DNA of 64,000 bases from JACKIP01 sp963710165 (GCA_963710165.1 CAVPYZ010000004.1:868001-932000), one strand, 5' to 3'. Shown: positions 9,086-18,253, counted from the first letter of the stretch. Translations and numbers: made by a program. Notes: generated from the letters alone by a model not told the origin.

Positions 9086-10262
9086 ATGATTAGTTCAGCC
9101 TCCATCAAATTCACACGTACAAATGACTCATTTTTATCGAAGTGGTTCTGGACGATAGATCGCAGTTTGCTGATGGCGTTTGGCACATTGGTTATTTTTG
9201 GTATTTTCATGGTAACAGCGGCCAGCCCCTCTGTAGCGGAGCGTATTGGCCTTGGACCGTATCATTTTTTAATTCGGCATATGGTGATCTTGATACCAAC
9301 TCTAAGCTGTTTAATCGGTTTTTCTTTCTTAAGCGCGCGCAATGTCTGGCGTTTGTCATCGGTTATGCTGGCGGGGTCCTTGGTAGCTATGGTTTTGGTC
9401 CTTCTGATTGGTATGGAAATTAAGGGCGCGCAAAGGTGGCTGCATTTACCGGGATTTTCTTTACAGCCAAGTGAATTTGTAAAGCCGGCATTTGCCGTTG
9501 TTGCGGCGTGGCTTATTGCGTATCAAAAAACGCACGAAAAGTTTCCTGCCAATAAAATCTGTGCAGGATTGTTTTTTTTGATTGTCACCTTATTAATGCT
9601 GCAACCGGATTTGGGTATGACAATGGTTTTGACATCTATTCTGGCGGCGCAGATATTTTTGGCGGGCCTGCCGTTTCGCTATCTGCTTACGTTTGGTATG
9701 GCGGGGATTTTGTTTCTTGGTATTGTATATATGAGCTTTGGTCATGTGCAAAGCCGTATTGACCGTTTTTTAGACCCGTCTAGCGGTGATAGCTACCAGA
9801 TTGAAAAATCGCTGGAGGCGTTTAGAAGCGGCGGTGTTTTAGGAACAGGCCCGGGACAAGGAGAAGTTAAATTACGTCTTCCCGATGCGCACGCCGATTT
9901 CATTTTTTCTGTAGCGGGTGAGGAATTGGGATTACCGCTTGTTATCGCTCTTATCGGGTTATATCTGTTTATTTTATTACGCGGATTTCAATTATTAATG
10001 ACCTCTAGCTGTATGTTTACGGTACTTGCTGCAGGCGGGCTTTTGGTTATGTTGGGGCTTCAATCATTTATCCATATGGGCTCTGCCCTGGCAATTACTG
10101 CCCGCAAAGGGAATGACATTACCATTTGTCAGTTATGGCGGGTCTTCTATGTTATCAATGGGAATGGCAATGGGGATGTTGCTGGCATTACTACGTCGTC
10201 AGGAACAATCAGCCCTGAGCAAGGAACGCGCCGTTAACACTCTTGAAAAGGAACAAGTATAA
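9086..10262 (+). CDS. ftsW: Septal glycosyltransferase FtsW (one frameshift)
   Basis: SEDS-family lipid II polymerase that partners FtsI at the septum, about 390 aa with about ten membrane segments. The frame is intact up to about 10100 (GAQRWLHLPGFSLQPSEFVKP, LQPDLGMTMVL). The conserved C-terminal motif LLPAKGMTLPFVSYGGSSM continues only in the next frame. Removing one base near 10103 restores the usual ...MGSALA-LLPAKGM... junction. Nothing else is degraded, so consensus error is more likely than gene loss. The ATG at 9086 is preferred over an upstream TTG at 9068. The stop is 3 bases before murG. Confidence 0.88.
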
Positions 10263-10265
10263 ACT

Positions 10266-11378
10266 ATGTCTGAAACCATGCCACTTATCCTACTTTCAGC
10301 CGGAGGAACGGGCGGACATATGACGCCCGCCATCGCGCTTGCACAAGATTTACTATCCAGAAAGTATCGGGTTGAAATTGTGACTGATCCGCGCTGTCGT
10401 CATTATAGGGAGATGTATCCTGATCTGACCTTCCACATTTTACCTGCGGGAACAATTGGCGGTAGTTTAATCAAAAAAGCGATGGGCGCGCTCAATCTAG
10501 GGCGAGGAATATTAAAAGCAAAATCATTAGTGAAGCGATTAAAGCCTAAAGTTGTTGTCGGATTTGGCGGCTATCCCTCTCTTCCGTCGGTTTATGCGGC
10601 GCAAGGGTTAAAAATTCCCACCATTATACATGAATCAAATGCGATTTTAGGGAAGGCAAACAAAATGCTTGCCACAAAAGCGGAACGCATAGCGCTGTCA
10701 TGGCCGGTTATAGAGAAAACAGGTTTGAGCGATGTCGAGGAGGTGCGCGCCATTATAACAGGTAATCCTGTACGCTCCGAAATTTCAGCTTTATTTACCC
10801 ATCCTTATCCGTCTTTATCAGCGGATTCAAAAATGACACTATTGATTATGGGCGGCTCATTAGGGGCGAAGATATTTTCCGACGTGGTTCCTATAGCATT
10901 ATCAAAGCTGCCCGAAGAGTTTAGAAGCCGATTGGATCTAATACAGCAAGGCCGTGCAGAAGATATTTTATCTGTACAAAAAGTGTATGAAGAAGCAGGT
11001 ACATCAGCGCGCTTGGAAAGCTTTTTTGAAGATGTGCCGAAACTGTTGGCGCAGTGTCATTTATTTATCGGGCGAAGTGGTGCCAGCACTGTCACGGAAA
11101 TTACCGCCGCTGGACGCCCCGCAATATTTGTTCCTTATCCACATCATAATAGATCAACAACAGCTTCATAATGCGGAAAGTGTTGCATCGGAAAGCGGCG
11201 CGTGGGTAATGAAAGAAGATACATTCACAGCAGAGGCGTTGTTACCGCGTATTGAAACATTTTTTCAACAACCGAAGCTTTATTCGATGCCGCAGAAGCG
11301 GCGCGTGCGTGTGGCAAGCCGGATGCAGCGCGAAAACTTGGAAATCTGGTTATGGCATTGGCTAGCGGTTGGAAATAG
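10266..11378 (+). CDS. murG: Lipid II synthase MurG (two frameshifts)
   Basis: GT28 N-acetylglucosaminyltransferase that converts lipid I to lipid II at the inner face of the membrane. The glycine loop SAGGTGGHMTPAIAL at residues 11-25, GFGGYPSLPSVYAA, and the donor site GRSGASTVTEITAAGRPAIF are present. The frame breaks near 11147, where one extra base falls in PYPHH-IDQQQLHNAES. It breaks again near 11290, where a missing base precedes DAAEAARACGKPDAARKLG. The restored protein would be about 370 residues, normal for MurG, ending at the TAG at 11376-11378. Single-base changes in an otherwise conserved essential enzyme suggest consensus error. Confidence 0.87.
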
Positions 11379-11580
11379 CGATATTAAGTCATGTGTGTTT
11401 TATGCAAGGCCAATATTAATTATAGTTGTGGATTTTCTTATTTCTGAACTGATTGTAAAGTTTGCAAAAAATTAAATAAATTTAATTAGCAACTTTTTTT
11501 GAAAGTATTAGATACAACTTTTTTGAATATTTTTTGAAAATACTTGATATAGTCTTTCTATAACTTGAGAAAGAAAACAA

Positions 11581-11709
11581 ATGAATACTAATAACAAATC
11601 TTGGAATCCAGGTGCGATGAGCCGAGCATGGTCATGTGCTGAAAATCTTGCACCTCATGAAGCTGCGAACTATGATGGAATTGGCACGAAGAAGAGATCG
11701 AAATTCTGA
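11581..11709 (+). CDS. Small ORF between murG and murC, unknown
   Basis: A 42-codon reading frame (start MNTNNKSWNPGAMSRAW) with a purine-rich GAGAAAG sequence upstream, in an AT-rich gap between murG and murC and followed by a strong terminator. A one-base shift near 11690 would extend it into a helix-like stretch (NWHEEEIEILRDNI), so the true protein may be longer, given the indels in the genes around it. It does not resemble anything I recognise. Coding status is uncertain. Confidence 0.35.
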   Translation: MNTNNKSWNPGAMSRAWSCAENLAPHEAANYDGIGTKKRSKF

Positions 11710-11777
11710 GAGATAATATTATGTTTCCTCCGACAAGAGATATTCTCAATCTGAAGCATAATTCATATTACTTTTTC

Positions 11778-11812
11778 AAAAAGGGCATAACTAAGCAGTT
11801 GTGCCCTTTTTG
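11778..11812 (+). terminator. Intrinsic terminator after small ORF, before murC
   Basis: A 10-bp perfect stem (AAAAAGGGCA / TGCCCTTTTT) with a 14-base loop and a T-run on the + strand. It lies 60 bases before murC and implies that murC has its own promoter or depends on readthrough. Confidence 0.8.
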
Positions 11813-11873
11813 TATTTTGCTTTGAAACAAAAAAGTCTTGTCACATATTATGTTTAGCTTGTAACTATTAAAT

Positions 11874-13320
11874 ATGAATTTGATTATCCCGAAAAACACA
11901 GGTCCTCTTCATTTCGTCGGTATTGGCGGTATCGGCATGAGCGGTATCGCAGAAGTTTTGCACGCGCTGCATTATACCGTACAAGGAAGTGATATTTCGG
12001 AGAGTTCGAATGTACAACGTCTTCGTCAAAAAGACATGAACATTTTTATCGGCCATAATGCAAGTAACATTACAGATGATTTATCTGCGGTTGTGATTTC
12101 CTCGGCGATTAAAGATGATAATGCAGAAGTGATTGCGGCGCGTGATAAGGGGATTCCCGTTGTGCGTCGTGCCGACATGCTGGCGGAATTGATGCGGTTT
12201 AAACGCTCTATCGCTATTGGTGGTACACACGGCAAAACAACGACAACATCCATCGTTGGACAAATGCTGGAGACTGCAGATTTTGACCCGACCGTTGTCA
12301 ATGGCGGTATTATTAATAAGTACGGCACAAATACACGTCTTGGCCACGGCGAATGGATGGTCGTGGAAAGTGACGAGAGTGACGGAACATTTACCAGATT
12401 ACCATCCTCCATCGTGGTTGTGACGAATATTGATCCCGAACATATGGAACATTACGGAAGTTTTGATGTTCTGCGTGATGCCTTTCGACAGTTCGTCAAT
12501 AACATTCCTTTTTACGGTTATGCCGTTTTATGTACGGATCATCCCGAAGTGCAGGCCCTGCAGGCTGATATTATTGATCGTAAAATTTATTCTTACGGCT
12601 TTAATCCGCAAGCGGAGGTGCGCGGCACAAATGTGCGCATGAATCCGCTGGGTTCGACCTTTGATGTTGAAATTAATGCGTCTGTAACGGGGCAGTCCGA
12701 AAGTTCTGAAAGACGTGTTCTTTCCGATGATTGGTCAGCATAATGTTCTTAATGCCTTATCGGCGATAACGATTGCTATCAAACAAGATATTCCTGATGC
12801 ACTGATCAAAAAGGCTTTGTCCGAATTTGAGGGCGTAAAAAGACGCTTTACGAAAACCGGCGAAGTTAATGGTATTTCTATTATTGATGACTACGGACAC
12901 CATCCGGTTGAAATCAGCGCGGTGCTTAAGTCAGCGCGCACAGCTGTTGAGAAAACGGGCGGTAAAATTCATGCGATTATGCAGCCACATCGTTATAGTC
13001 GCCTGCAAGATTTAATGGATGATTTTTGTAAGTGCTTTAATGACGCGGATACTGTTTTAATATCTGATGTTTATGCGGCGAGTGAAGAGCCGATTGAAGG
13101 TGTTGATAAAGACGCTCTGGTTTCAGGGATTAAGAAATATGGTCATAAAAACGCGGCCGCATTCAATGCACCAAAAGAATTGGGTGACTTAATATGTGAT
13201 CGCGCAGAAGCGGGCGATTTTGTGATTTTTCTAGGCGCGGGGGATATCACCAAATGGGCGTATGATTTACCGAACGAACTGGAGAAGTGTTTTTCTAGCC
13301 GTCAAAAGAAAAAAGCTTAA
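11874..13320 (+). CDS. murC: UDP-MurNAc:L-alanine ligase MurC (one frameshift)
   Basis: Mur ligase that adds L-Ala to UDP-MurNAc, first step of the stem peptide. The N-terminal GIGGIGMSGIAEVL loop, the ATP loop GGTHGKTTTTS near residue 118 and the VVESDESDGTF block are in the first frame. The reading frame shifts by one base near 12717 (cgt-g-ttc), after which GQHNVLNALSAI, IIDDYGHHPVEI and MQPHRYSRL continue to a normal C-terminus. Total length is close to 480 residues, as expected. It ends convergent with a DUF421 gene with a 4-base overlap. Confidence 0.88.
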
Positions 13321-13838
13321 TACTCACGTCTAACATTATTCATGATTTTGGGATCAACTTCTTTATCGCCATGCAAGATTGAAATATCACCGCTTGGCTC
13401 AAATATCGCGGCTTGCACTTCGCTGAGTTGAAGAACATTCGCTTCACGCAGTTTTGACATCAAATCATCTTCTGTCATTTTCGATTTTTTCAGATTATCT
13501 TTCAAAATTTCGCCTTTTTCCATGATGAGCAAAGGTTGATTTTCAAGAAAAACATCGGATTTGTTCAGGCGCCAATATGAATACATTGCCTGTAAAAATA
13601 AAAATGTACCTATCGCCAAAAGCCCGTGGAGCAGGGCAGGTTCTTTTTGAATACAAACAGCGGCTAATATAGAACCGATTGCGACAGTAACGGCAAAATC
13701 GTGGCTTGAAAACTTTGCAAAACTGCGCAGTCCGTTTAAGCGCACGATTATCATCATACCCACATATAAGCCGAATGTAGTCAGGATAATGCCGAGGGCT
13801 TCTGATAAAGATATATCGAACCAATCTAGAGAAATCAT
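13317..13838 (-). CDS. DUF421 (YetF-like) membrane protein
   Basis: A 173-aa protein with three N-terminal membrane segments (about residues 12-33, 44-62 and 67-88) followed by a cytoplasmic domain with the family's typical strand block (ENQPLLIMEKGEILKDNLKK and MTEDDLMSKLREANVLQLSEV). This is the DUF421/YetF family, widespread, with no firmly assigned activity. It converges on murC with a 4-base overlap and no visible terminator between them. Confidence 0.85.
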   Translation of the reverse strand: MISLDWFDISLSEALGIILTTFGLYVGMMIIVRLNGLRSFAKFSSHDFAVTVAIGSILAAVCIQKEPALLHGLLAIGTFLFLQAMYSYWRLNKSDVFLENQPLLIMEKGEILKDNLKKSKMTEDDLMSKLREANVLQLSEVQAAIFEPSGDISILHGDKEVDPKIMNNVRREY

Positions 13839-13879
13839 ACTAAGCTAACTGATCAAATAACATATCGTTCCTTATGGAT

Positions 13880-14236
13880 TTATAGGGGAGGCGCTCCATA
13901 CTGGTTTGGTTCTTCATCGCTTTTTTTACAAAACCATATAATCATCAAAATAAAACCAATCAAAGGGATAAGGAAAATAAGTTGCCACCAACCGGATCTG
14001 TTGATGTCATGCAATCTTCTGCTTCCGACAGCGATATAGGGTATGAGAGTAATTAACGCAAAAATCATACTAAATGCGCCTGTGTCTGTACCAAATATAA
14101 AATAGTCTAAGGCTGAGAATGATAAGCTTGTTATAAAAACGAATAAAGCCCACCACCAAAACTCTGATCGGGGTGACCTTCCACTAAAGGTTGCGTAGTC
14201 GCGAAAACATTTTTTTACAGCACTTTGAAAATCCAT
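13880..14236 (-). CDS. DUF805 membrane protein
   Basis: A 118-aa protein of the DUF805 family: the N-terminal FSGRSPRSEFWWW signature, membrane segments at about residues 28-48, 52-70 and 88-105, and the central VGSRRLHDINRSGWW motif. Family members are small inner-membrane proteins of unknown function, often near envelope genes. A second DUF805-like gene lies near 58.6-59.2 kb, but that one is broken. Confidence 0.9.
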   Translation of the reverse strand: MDFQSAVKKCFRDYATFSGRSPRSEFWWWALFVFITSLSFSALDYFIFGTDTGAFSMIFALITLIPYIAVGSRRLHDINRSGWWQLIFLIPLIGFILMIIWFCKKSDEEPNQYGAPPL

Positions 14237-14286
14237 AATAACTCTCTGTTTTTTTTACGTTACTCAAAATACAAAACTACGTAAAG

Positions 14287-14316
14287 AAAAAACCCGCTAA
14301 AGAATTAGCGGGTTTT
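14287..14316 (-). terminator. Terminator downstream of the 189-aa membrane gene
   Basis: A 12-bp perfect stem (AAAACCCGCTAA / TTAGCGGGTTTT, loop of 4) just after the stop at 14335, followed on the minus strand by a T-rich run. Confidence 0.85.
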
Positions 14317-14334
14317 AATGAGTCTAAAATAATT

Positions 14335-14904
14335 TTATTTCTTGAAACTTATTTCTTTACTGAAGTCAGTTCCTTTTAAACGGTGATCACCGCCCATTGT
14401 TGCAGCCCACCATGAGGCGACAGCAGATACAAGTGATGTTGCGCCTGTAATAAAAGCATAAACAATAACGGAATTTTCTTCTGCATTGGAAAGCGTCTCT
14501 ACAATACTTTCTTCTGCTCCATTTGATGCATAAAATACGGATGACATTGCGAATATAGAAAGTCCTATAAAAATGATAATTGTACTTAGGGCCCAAACCG
14601 ATAGACCGTAAAAGCCGTCTATTACTTCGTTTTCATGAGGCTTGTAATCATATTGTGGCGTATGTAGATAACCTGCTGCATATCCACCAAGAATGGAAGA
14701 TATAAGTTGTACCCACAACATCCAAAAACCGACTGCGATAACGTTCCATGATAATAAAGATATGTCTGCGTCAAATGCTGTTTCAGAGGAAAGACCTAAA
14801 GTAAGCCCGAATTGCGAAAGAACAATTGTTACGGCTAAAGCCACGAAAGTTCCTGCAAATACGGCATTCATGCAAAAATGATTGTGTGTATGTGCTGTGT
14901 TCAT
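14335..14904 (-). CDS. Four-helix membrane protein, function unknown
   Basis: A 189-aa protein with four clear membrane segments (about residues 13-33, 50-75, 101-124 and 145-165), a histidine-containing N-terminus (NTAHTHNHF) and a charged C-terminus. The pairing of segments and the GGYAAGYL stretch resemble TIGR04086-like or 'PhnA-like' membrane proteins of alphaproteobacteria, but I do not assign a family firmly. It has its own terminator and lies in the stress-type block between murC and murB. Confidence 0.6.
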   Translation of the reverse strand: MNTAHTHNHFCMNAVFAGTFVALAVTIVLSQFGLTLGLSSETAFDADISLLSWNVIAVGFWMLWVQLISSILGGYAAGYLHTPQYDYKPHENEVIDGFYGLSVWALSTIIIFIGLSIFAMSSVFYASNGAEESIVETLSNAEENSVIVYAFITGATSLVSAVASWWAATMGGDHRLKGTDFSKEISFKK

Positions 14905-14913
14905 GTCTATCCC

Positions 14914-14988
14914 CTATGCCAAGCCGATGAAAGATAGGATTGCCATGATGACAACAATAAGTCCTACTAAGTAAATAATCTGGTTCAT
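14914..14988 (-). CDS. 24-aa hydrophobic peptide
   Basis: A tiny frame, MNQIIYLVGLIVVIMAILSF plus four residues, almost entirely one membrane segment. AAGGAAAAAAA immediately upstream could serve as ribosome-binding site. It resembles the small single-pass proteins (DUF1328 or DUF3309 style) that are common in proteobacterial stress loci. It sits directly upstream of the 189-aa membrane gene. Confidence 0.5.
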   Translation of the reverse strand: MNQIIYLVGLIVVIMAILSFIGLA

Positions 14989-15005
14989 AATTTTTTTCCT
15001 TTTTT

Positions 15006-15077
15006 TTAAAATATTAGAAGTAAGATGATGATAAGAGGGATCGGGATACCGACCAACCACATGAGTAATGCTTTCAT
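15006..15077 (-). CDS. 23-aa hydrophobic peptide
   Basis: A second tiny frame (MKALLMWLVGIPIPLIIILL plus three residues) with AGAAAGAAC upstream, one predicted membrane segment and a KA start typical of membrane-inserted peptides. It is placed in tandem with the 24-aa peptide, 17 bases apart. Coding is supported by composition and spacing only. Confidence 0.45.
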   Translation of the reverse strand: MKALLMWLVGIPIPLIIILLLIF

Positions 15078-15137
15078 ATGAAGTTCTTTCTTTTGTTTTA
15101 CATTCAATAAACATTTGAAAACAAACAAAGTTCCATG

Positions 15138-15164
15138 CAAAAAAAAACCCGCAATATGCGGGTT
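15138..15164 (-). terminator. Terminator of the CBS-domain gene
   Basis: Stem AACCCGCA / TGCGGGTT with a 3-base loop, followed on the minus strand by eight T residues. It lies 29 bases after the stop of the CBS-domain gene. Confidence 0.85.
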
Positions 15165-15192
15165 AATTGTAATTATATAAGATGTTGCTAAA

Positions 15193-15633
15193 TTAAGCTG
15201 CTTTTTGTTGCTTCTTTTGTAAGCCAGCTGTGATGTCGCGAAGGGTTTCGCCTGTTTCTTGGTTATCTGCAAATTGTGCCAGATCACCCATAGATACGAC
15301 ACCAACCAAACGCTTATCACGGTTCATGACCGGCATGCGACGGACTTTCACTTGTGACATGTTGTCGCAAACTTCTTTTGCTTCCAGATCGTCATAGCAA
15401 TAGTAAGTTTTTGGCGTCATTATATCGCGAACTTGCGCGGCGGGGCCTTTATTATCTGCAACGGCGCGACACGCGATATCGCGGTCTGTGACCATACCGA
15501 TCAATTTGTCGTTTTCACCAACGGGTAGAAAACCACAATCCAGCTCTCTCATCTTTTGTGCGCATTCCTGCAGGCTGGCACTTGGGGCAACCCATTCACA
15601 ATTTTTAGTCATTACATCTGAAATTTTCGTCAT
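15193..15633 (-). CDS. Two-CBS-domain protein
   Basis: A 146-aa soluble protein made of a tandem CBS pair: the first repeat is ISDVMTKNCEWVAPSASLQECA...GMVTDRDIA, the second VRDIMTPKTYYCYDD...GVVSMGDLAQFA. CBS pairs bind adenine nucleotides and act as energy or stress sensors. The ATG at 15633 is chosen over upstream in-frame starts because AAGGAAATAATT directly precedes it and the first CBS motif begins right after. The C-terminus is Lys/Gln/Ala-rich. It is divergent from murB, whose start lies 72 bases away. Confidence 0.9.
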   Translation of the reverse strand: MTKISDVMTKNCEWVAPSASLQECAQKMRELDCGFLPVGENDKLIGMVTDRDIACRAVADNKGPAAQVRDIMTPKTYYCYDDLEAKEVCDNMSQVKVRRMPVMNRDKRLVGVVSMGDLAQFADNQETGETLRDITAGLQKKQQKAA

Positions 15634-15704
15634 AATTATTTCCTTTAAGTCTTTTAAGATATAGGTGTTTATAGCATATTGTCTGGGAAAAGAGAAATGA
15701 GAGT

Positions 15705-16625
15705 ATGACATTGCGTGGAAAAATAGTAGAAAATGCACCATTAGGGGAAAAAGGCTGGTTTAAATGCGGCGGAACGGCGGAAAAATTTTTCAAACCGGCT
15801 GATCTGGAAGATTTACAAGGCTTCATTCAAGATTATGATCGGCCAGTTCACATTTTTGGCGCATTATCAAATACGATTATTCGTGACGGTGGGCTGTCTG
15901 GTGTTACTATTCGATTAGGACGTGATTTCTCCGAAATAAAAGCTTTGAGTGATTTCAGAATAAAAGTTGGCGCGCTTGCGCTAGATGCCAACGTTTCCAA
16001 AGTTGCTGCCGATAATGGCATAGGCGGTCTTGAATTTTTAAGCGGTATTCCCGGCACGATAGGCGGCGCACTTCGTATGAATGCAGGATGTTATGGTCGT
16101 GAGGTCAAGGACGTTCTGGTTGAATGTGATGTGATGGACGCGGCGGGGGGCATACATACTTTAAAGCCTGACGATATGGGCTTGGGTTATCGACATAACA
16201 GTTTGCCAGCGGAGAGTATTTTCCTGAATGCGACATTGATCGGGGAGGGCGGCGCGTCGGAAGCTATTCATAAAAAAATAGAAGAAATAAAACAAAAGCG
16301 TGAAGAAAGTCAGCCGTTACGTGAGAAAACGGGCGGGTCGACGTTTGCTAATCCAACGATGGATGATCTGGCAATTGGTGGTCTGCCACCGAATACAAAA
16401 GTGTGGGAGCTGATTGATCAGATTGGTGGGCGCGGTTTAAGTTTGGGCGGCGCTAAGATGAGCGAAAAACACTGTAACTTTATGATTAATCAAGATAACG
16501 CCACGGCAACCGATCTGGAGAAGTTAGGCGAGGAAATTCGTCGGCGTGTTCATGAAACATTTGGTATTAAACTTCGCTGGGAGATTAAAATATTGGGAAA
16601 TATTCCTAAGGACGTGGGGGAATAA
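15705..16625 (+). CDS. murB: UDP-N-acetylenolpyruvoylglucosamine reductase MurB
   Basis: A 306-aa FAD-dependent enzyme that reduces UDP-GlcNAc-enolpyruvate to UDP-MurNAc. The FAD-binding blocks SGIPGTIGGALRMNAGCYG and GYRHNS are present, as are the catalytic serine in GGSTFANP and the C-terminal GGAKMSEKHCNFMIN. In alphaproteobacteria it normally follows murC directly; here about 2.4 kb of mostly opposite-strand genes separate them. ddl, ftsQ, ftsA and ftsZ do not follow it. Confidence 0.95.
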   Translation: MTLRGKIVENAPLGEKGWFKCGGTAEKFFKPADLEDLQGFIQDYDRPVHIFGALSNTIIRDGGLSGVTIRLGRDFSEIKALSDFRIKVGALALDANVSKVAADNGIGGLEFLSGIPGTIGGALRMNAGCYGREVKDVLVECDVMDAAGGIHTLKPDDMGLGYRHNSLPAESIFLNATLIGEGGASEAIHKKIEEIKQKREESQPLREKTGGSTFANPTMDDLAIGGLPPNTKVWELIDQIGGRGLSLGGAKMSEKHCNFMINQDNATATDLEKLGEEIRRRVHETFGIKLRWEIKILGNIPKDVGE

Positions 16626-16653
16626 AAGACGCTCCAAAAACAAAGCGTCTTTT
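16624..16653. terminator. Bidirectional terminator after murB
   Basis: A 10-bp stem AAAAGACGCT / AGCGTCTTTT with a 10-base loop between the convergent murB and EF-hand genes; T-rich on both strands. Confidence 0.85.
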
Positions 16654-16663
16654 ATTATTATTT

Positions 16664-16972
16664 CTATTGGAAGTAAGAGCCTTGATCGGCTTCGCGGTTT
16701 GATGCCGCTCTAACAAGCTCAGAAAATTCTATCTCGCTTAAAGCACCGTCAGAATCTGTGTCAAAATCCTGAAAATTTAGCTCTGCCATTTCTTCACCCA
16801 TAGTTTGAGCAAATTCATTTTCAGAAATACGGCTATCATTATTCAGATCATATTCACCGAAGACATATGCGGGCGCTGTGATGTCTTCTTGCATTGCTGT
16901 TTCTGCAAGAACAGGAGAGGAGAGTAGGCCGAACGCCAAGGTGACCATTGTGATTTTTTGAATATTAAACAT
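16664..16972 (-). CDS. Exported protein with two EF-hands
   Basis: A 102-aa protein. The N-terminus (MFNIQKITMVTLAFGLLSSP then VLAE) is a signal peptide. Two EF-hand calcium loops follow: DLNNDSRISENEF at about residue 41 and DTDSDGALSEIEF at about residue 70. The ATG at 16972 is chosen because GAAAGGAAC precedes it and the signal peptide starts there; in-frame codons upstream add an unlikely basic leader. It is the shorter paralogue of the 241-aa EF-hand protein next door and shares the same style of signal peptide. Confidence 0.85.
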   Translation of the reverse strand: MFNIQKITMVTLAFGLLSSPVLAETAMQEDITAPAYVFGEYDLNNDSRISENEFAQTMGEEMAELNFQDFDTDSDGALSEIEFSELVRAASNREADQGSYFQ

Positions 16973-17065
16973 TGCTGTTCCTTTCTTCTGGTTAATGCTT
17001 CGAAATAGTGTTCGAAGCGATAACAAAATATAAAACGGCTTCCTTACATGTCTCTTACGCACAAA

Positions 17066-17093
17066 AAAGGGCCTGAATTAATCAGACCCTTTT
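17066..17093 (-). terminator. Terminator of the 241-aa EF-hand gene
   Basis: Stem AAAGGG-C-CTGA / TCAG-A-CCCTTT with one mismatch, followed by a T-run on the minus strand, 21 bases after the stop. Confidence 0.75.
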
Positions 17094-17113
17094 AGAATAA
17101 TTAATTGATATAA

Positions 17114-17839
17114 TTAACTGTTATCTTCAATCAGATCTTCTACATCTGCTTCAATGCGTGGCTCGCTATCAACGTAGGCTTGGAATTCATCTATGTTTAA
17201 TGAACCGTCACTGTTTGTATCGAATGATGAAAATTCTATTTTAGGAGAAACAGATTTTGTTCTCTCTTCAAATTCCATCGCGTCAACAACGTCATCGTTA
17301 TTTTCGTCATAGACTTCAAAATCCATAGTTAAAATGACTGCTTCTGTTTCAACAACATCTTCATTACTTGGAGAAATCGTATTTTTTACGGCATTTCCTG
17401 CTTTTTTGGTTGTATTAACAACTGCGCCGCCAACAGCTTTTGTTGTTCCAACAACCGCATTTTTTGTGCCTGTTGCGATGTTTTTGGCACCTGTAAGAAT
17501 ACCACCGGTTTTTTCAGTAACTTCTTCTACTCCAGATTTTCTGGCAAACTCTTCGAATTCTTCCTCTGAAAGTGAACCATTCGCATCGGCGTCATATGTT
17601 GTGAACATATTTTCCGTGCCAACTGATGTGCCGATACCAGCCATAAATTCTGTTTCGTCGACCATATCATTATTATCTTGGTCATAAACGCCAAAGTCGT
17701 AATTTGCGACTGTCGCTGTTTCTGTCTGTTGGTCAGCAGAGACGCTGTTATTTATATTTGTATTCACTTCTGCAAAAGTAGGCGAAGCCAAAATACCCAA
17801 AGCAAGTGTCGTAAGACCTAATTTTTTAAAATTTAACAT
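17114..17839 (-). CDS. Exported protein with four EF-hands
   Basis: A 241-aa protein with an N-terminal signal peptide (LGLTTLALGILASPTFAE) and four EF-hand loops in two pairs: DQDNNDMVDETEF and DADANGSLSEEEF near residues 54-96, DENNDDVVDAMEF and DTNSDGSLNIDEF near residues 178-222. Between the pairs is a Gly/Ala/Thr/Lys/Val-rich stretch of repeated K-x-A-V/T-G units (residues about 110-155), which could be an amphipathic linker. It probably binds calcium outside the cytoplasm. No enzymatic domain is visible. Confidence 0.85.
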   Translation of the reverse strand: MLNFKKLGLTTLALGILASPTFAEVNTNINNSVSADQQTETATVANYDFGVYDQDNNDMVDETEFMAGIGTSVGTENMFTTYDADANGSLSEEEFEEFARKSGVEEVTEKTGGILTGAKNIATGTKNAVVGTTKAVGGAVVNTTKKAGNAVKNTISPSNEDVVETEAVILTMDFEVYDENNDDVVDAMEFEERTKSVSPKIEFSSFDTNSDGSLNIDEFQAYVDSEPRIEADVEDLIEDNS

Positions 17840-17870
17840 TATTATTTTCCTTTAATTAAGATTGATTGTT

Positions 17871-18188
17871 TTAGTCTATGTCGACGATTTCATCATCAGT
17901 GTCATAAATATTCACACCAAGATCGTCATCATCATCACTATAAACGCGTATATCTGTATCCAGATCATCTTCGTCTGTATCATCTACATCGTAAATATCT
18001 GAATTATTATCATCCGTATCGTTGTAATAATTTTCATTATCGCCGTAATCATAGTCATCACTCGGGCTGACGACAGCTACGCTATCATCGCCATTATCCA
18101 ATGATAGGACTTCTGTTGCGGCGAAGCTGGTTCCTGTTAATACGATAACAGCTGCCGTGCTCATAATAAGTGTTTTGATATGTTTCAA
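17871..18188 (-). CDS. Exported Asp-rich acidic protein
   Basis: A 105-aa protein: signal peptide of about 23 residues (STAAVIVLTGTSFAA), then a mature part made largely of Asp, Asn, Tyr and Glu (DDYDYGDNENYYND, DDDDDLGVNIYDTDD). Such runs resemble calcium- or cation-binding acidic proteins, but no loop geometry is visible. It sits next to the EF-hand genes on the same strand. The family is not recognised. Confidence 0.7.
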   Translation of the reverse strand: MKHIKTLIMSTAAVIVLTGTSFAATEVLSLDNGDDSVAVVSPSDDYDYGDNENYYNDTDDNNSDIYDVDDTDEDDLDTDIRVYSDDDDDLGVNIYDTDDEIVDID

Positions 18189-18253
18189 AGTACATCTCCT
18201 TTATTTTCAATACATGTCAAACAAAGGAGGGCGCAGATAGTTCCAATTAACGC

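Noticed and set aside
9086..13320. Programmed ribosomal frameshifting in ftsW, murG and murC
   Set aside because: No slippery heptamer plus stem-loop is evident at the breaks, and both insertions and deletions occur at many sites, which fits consensus error better.
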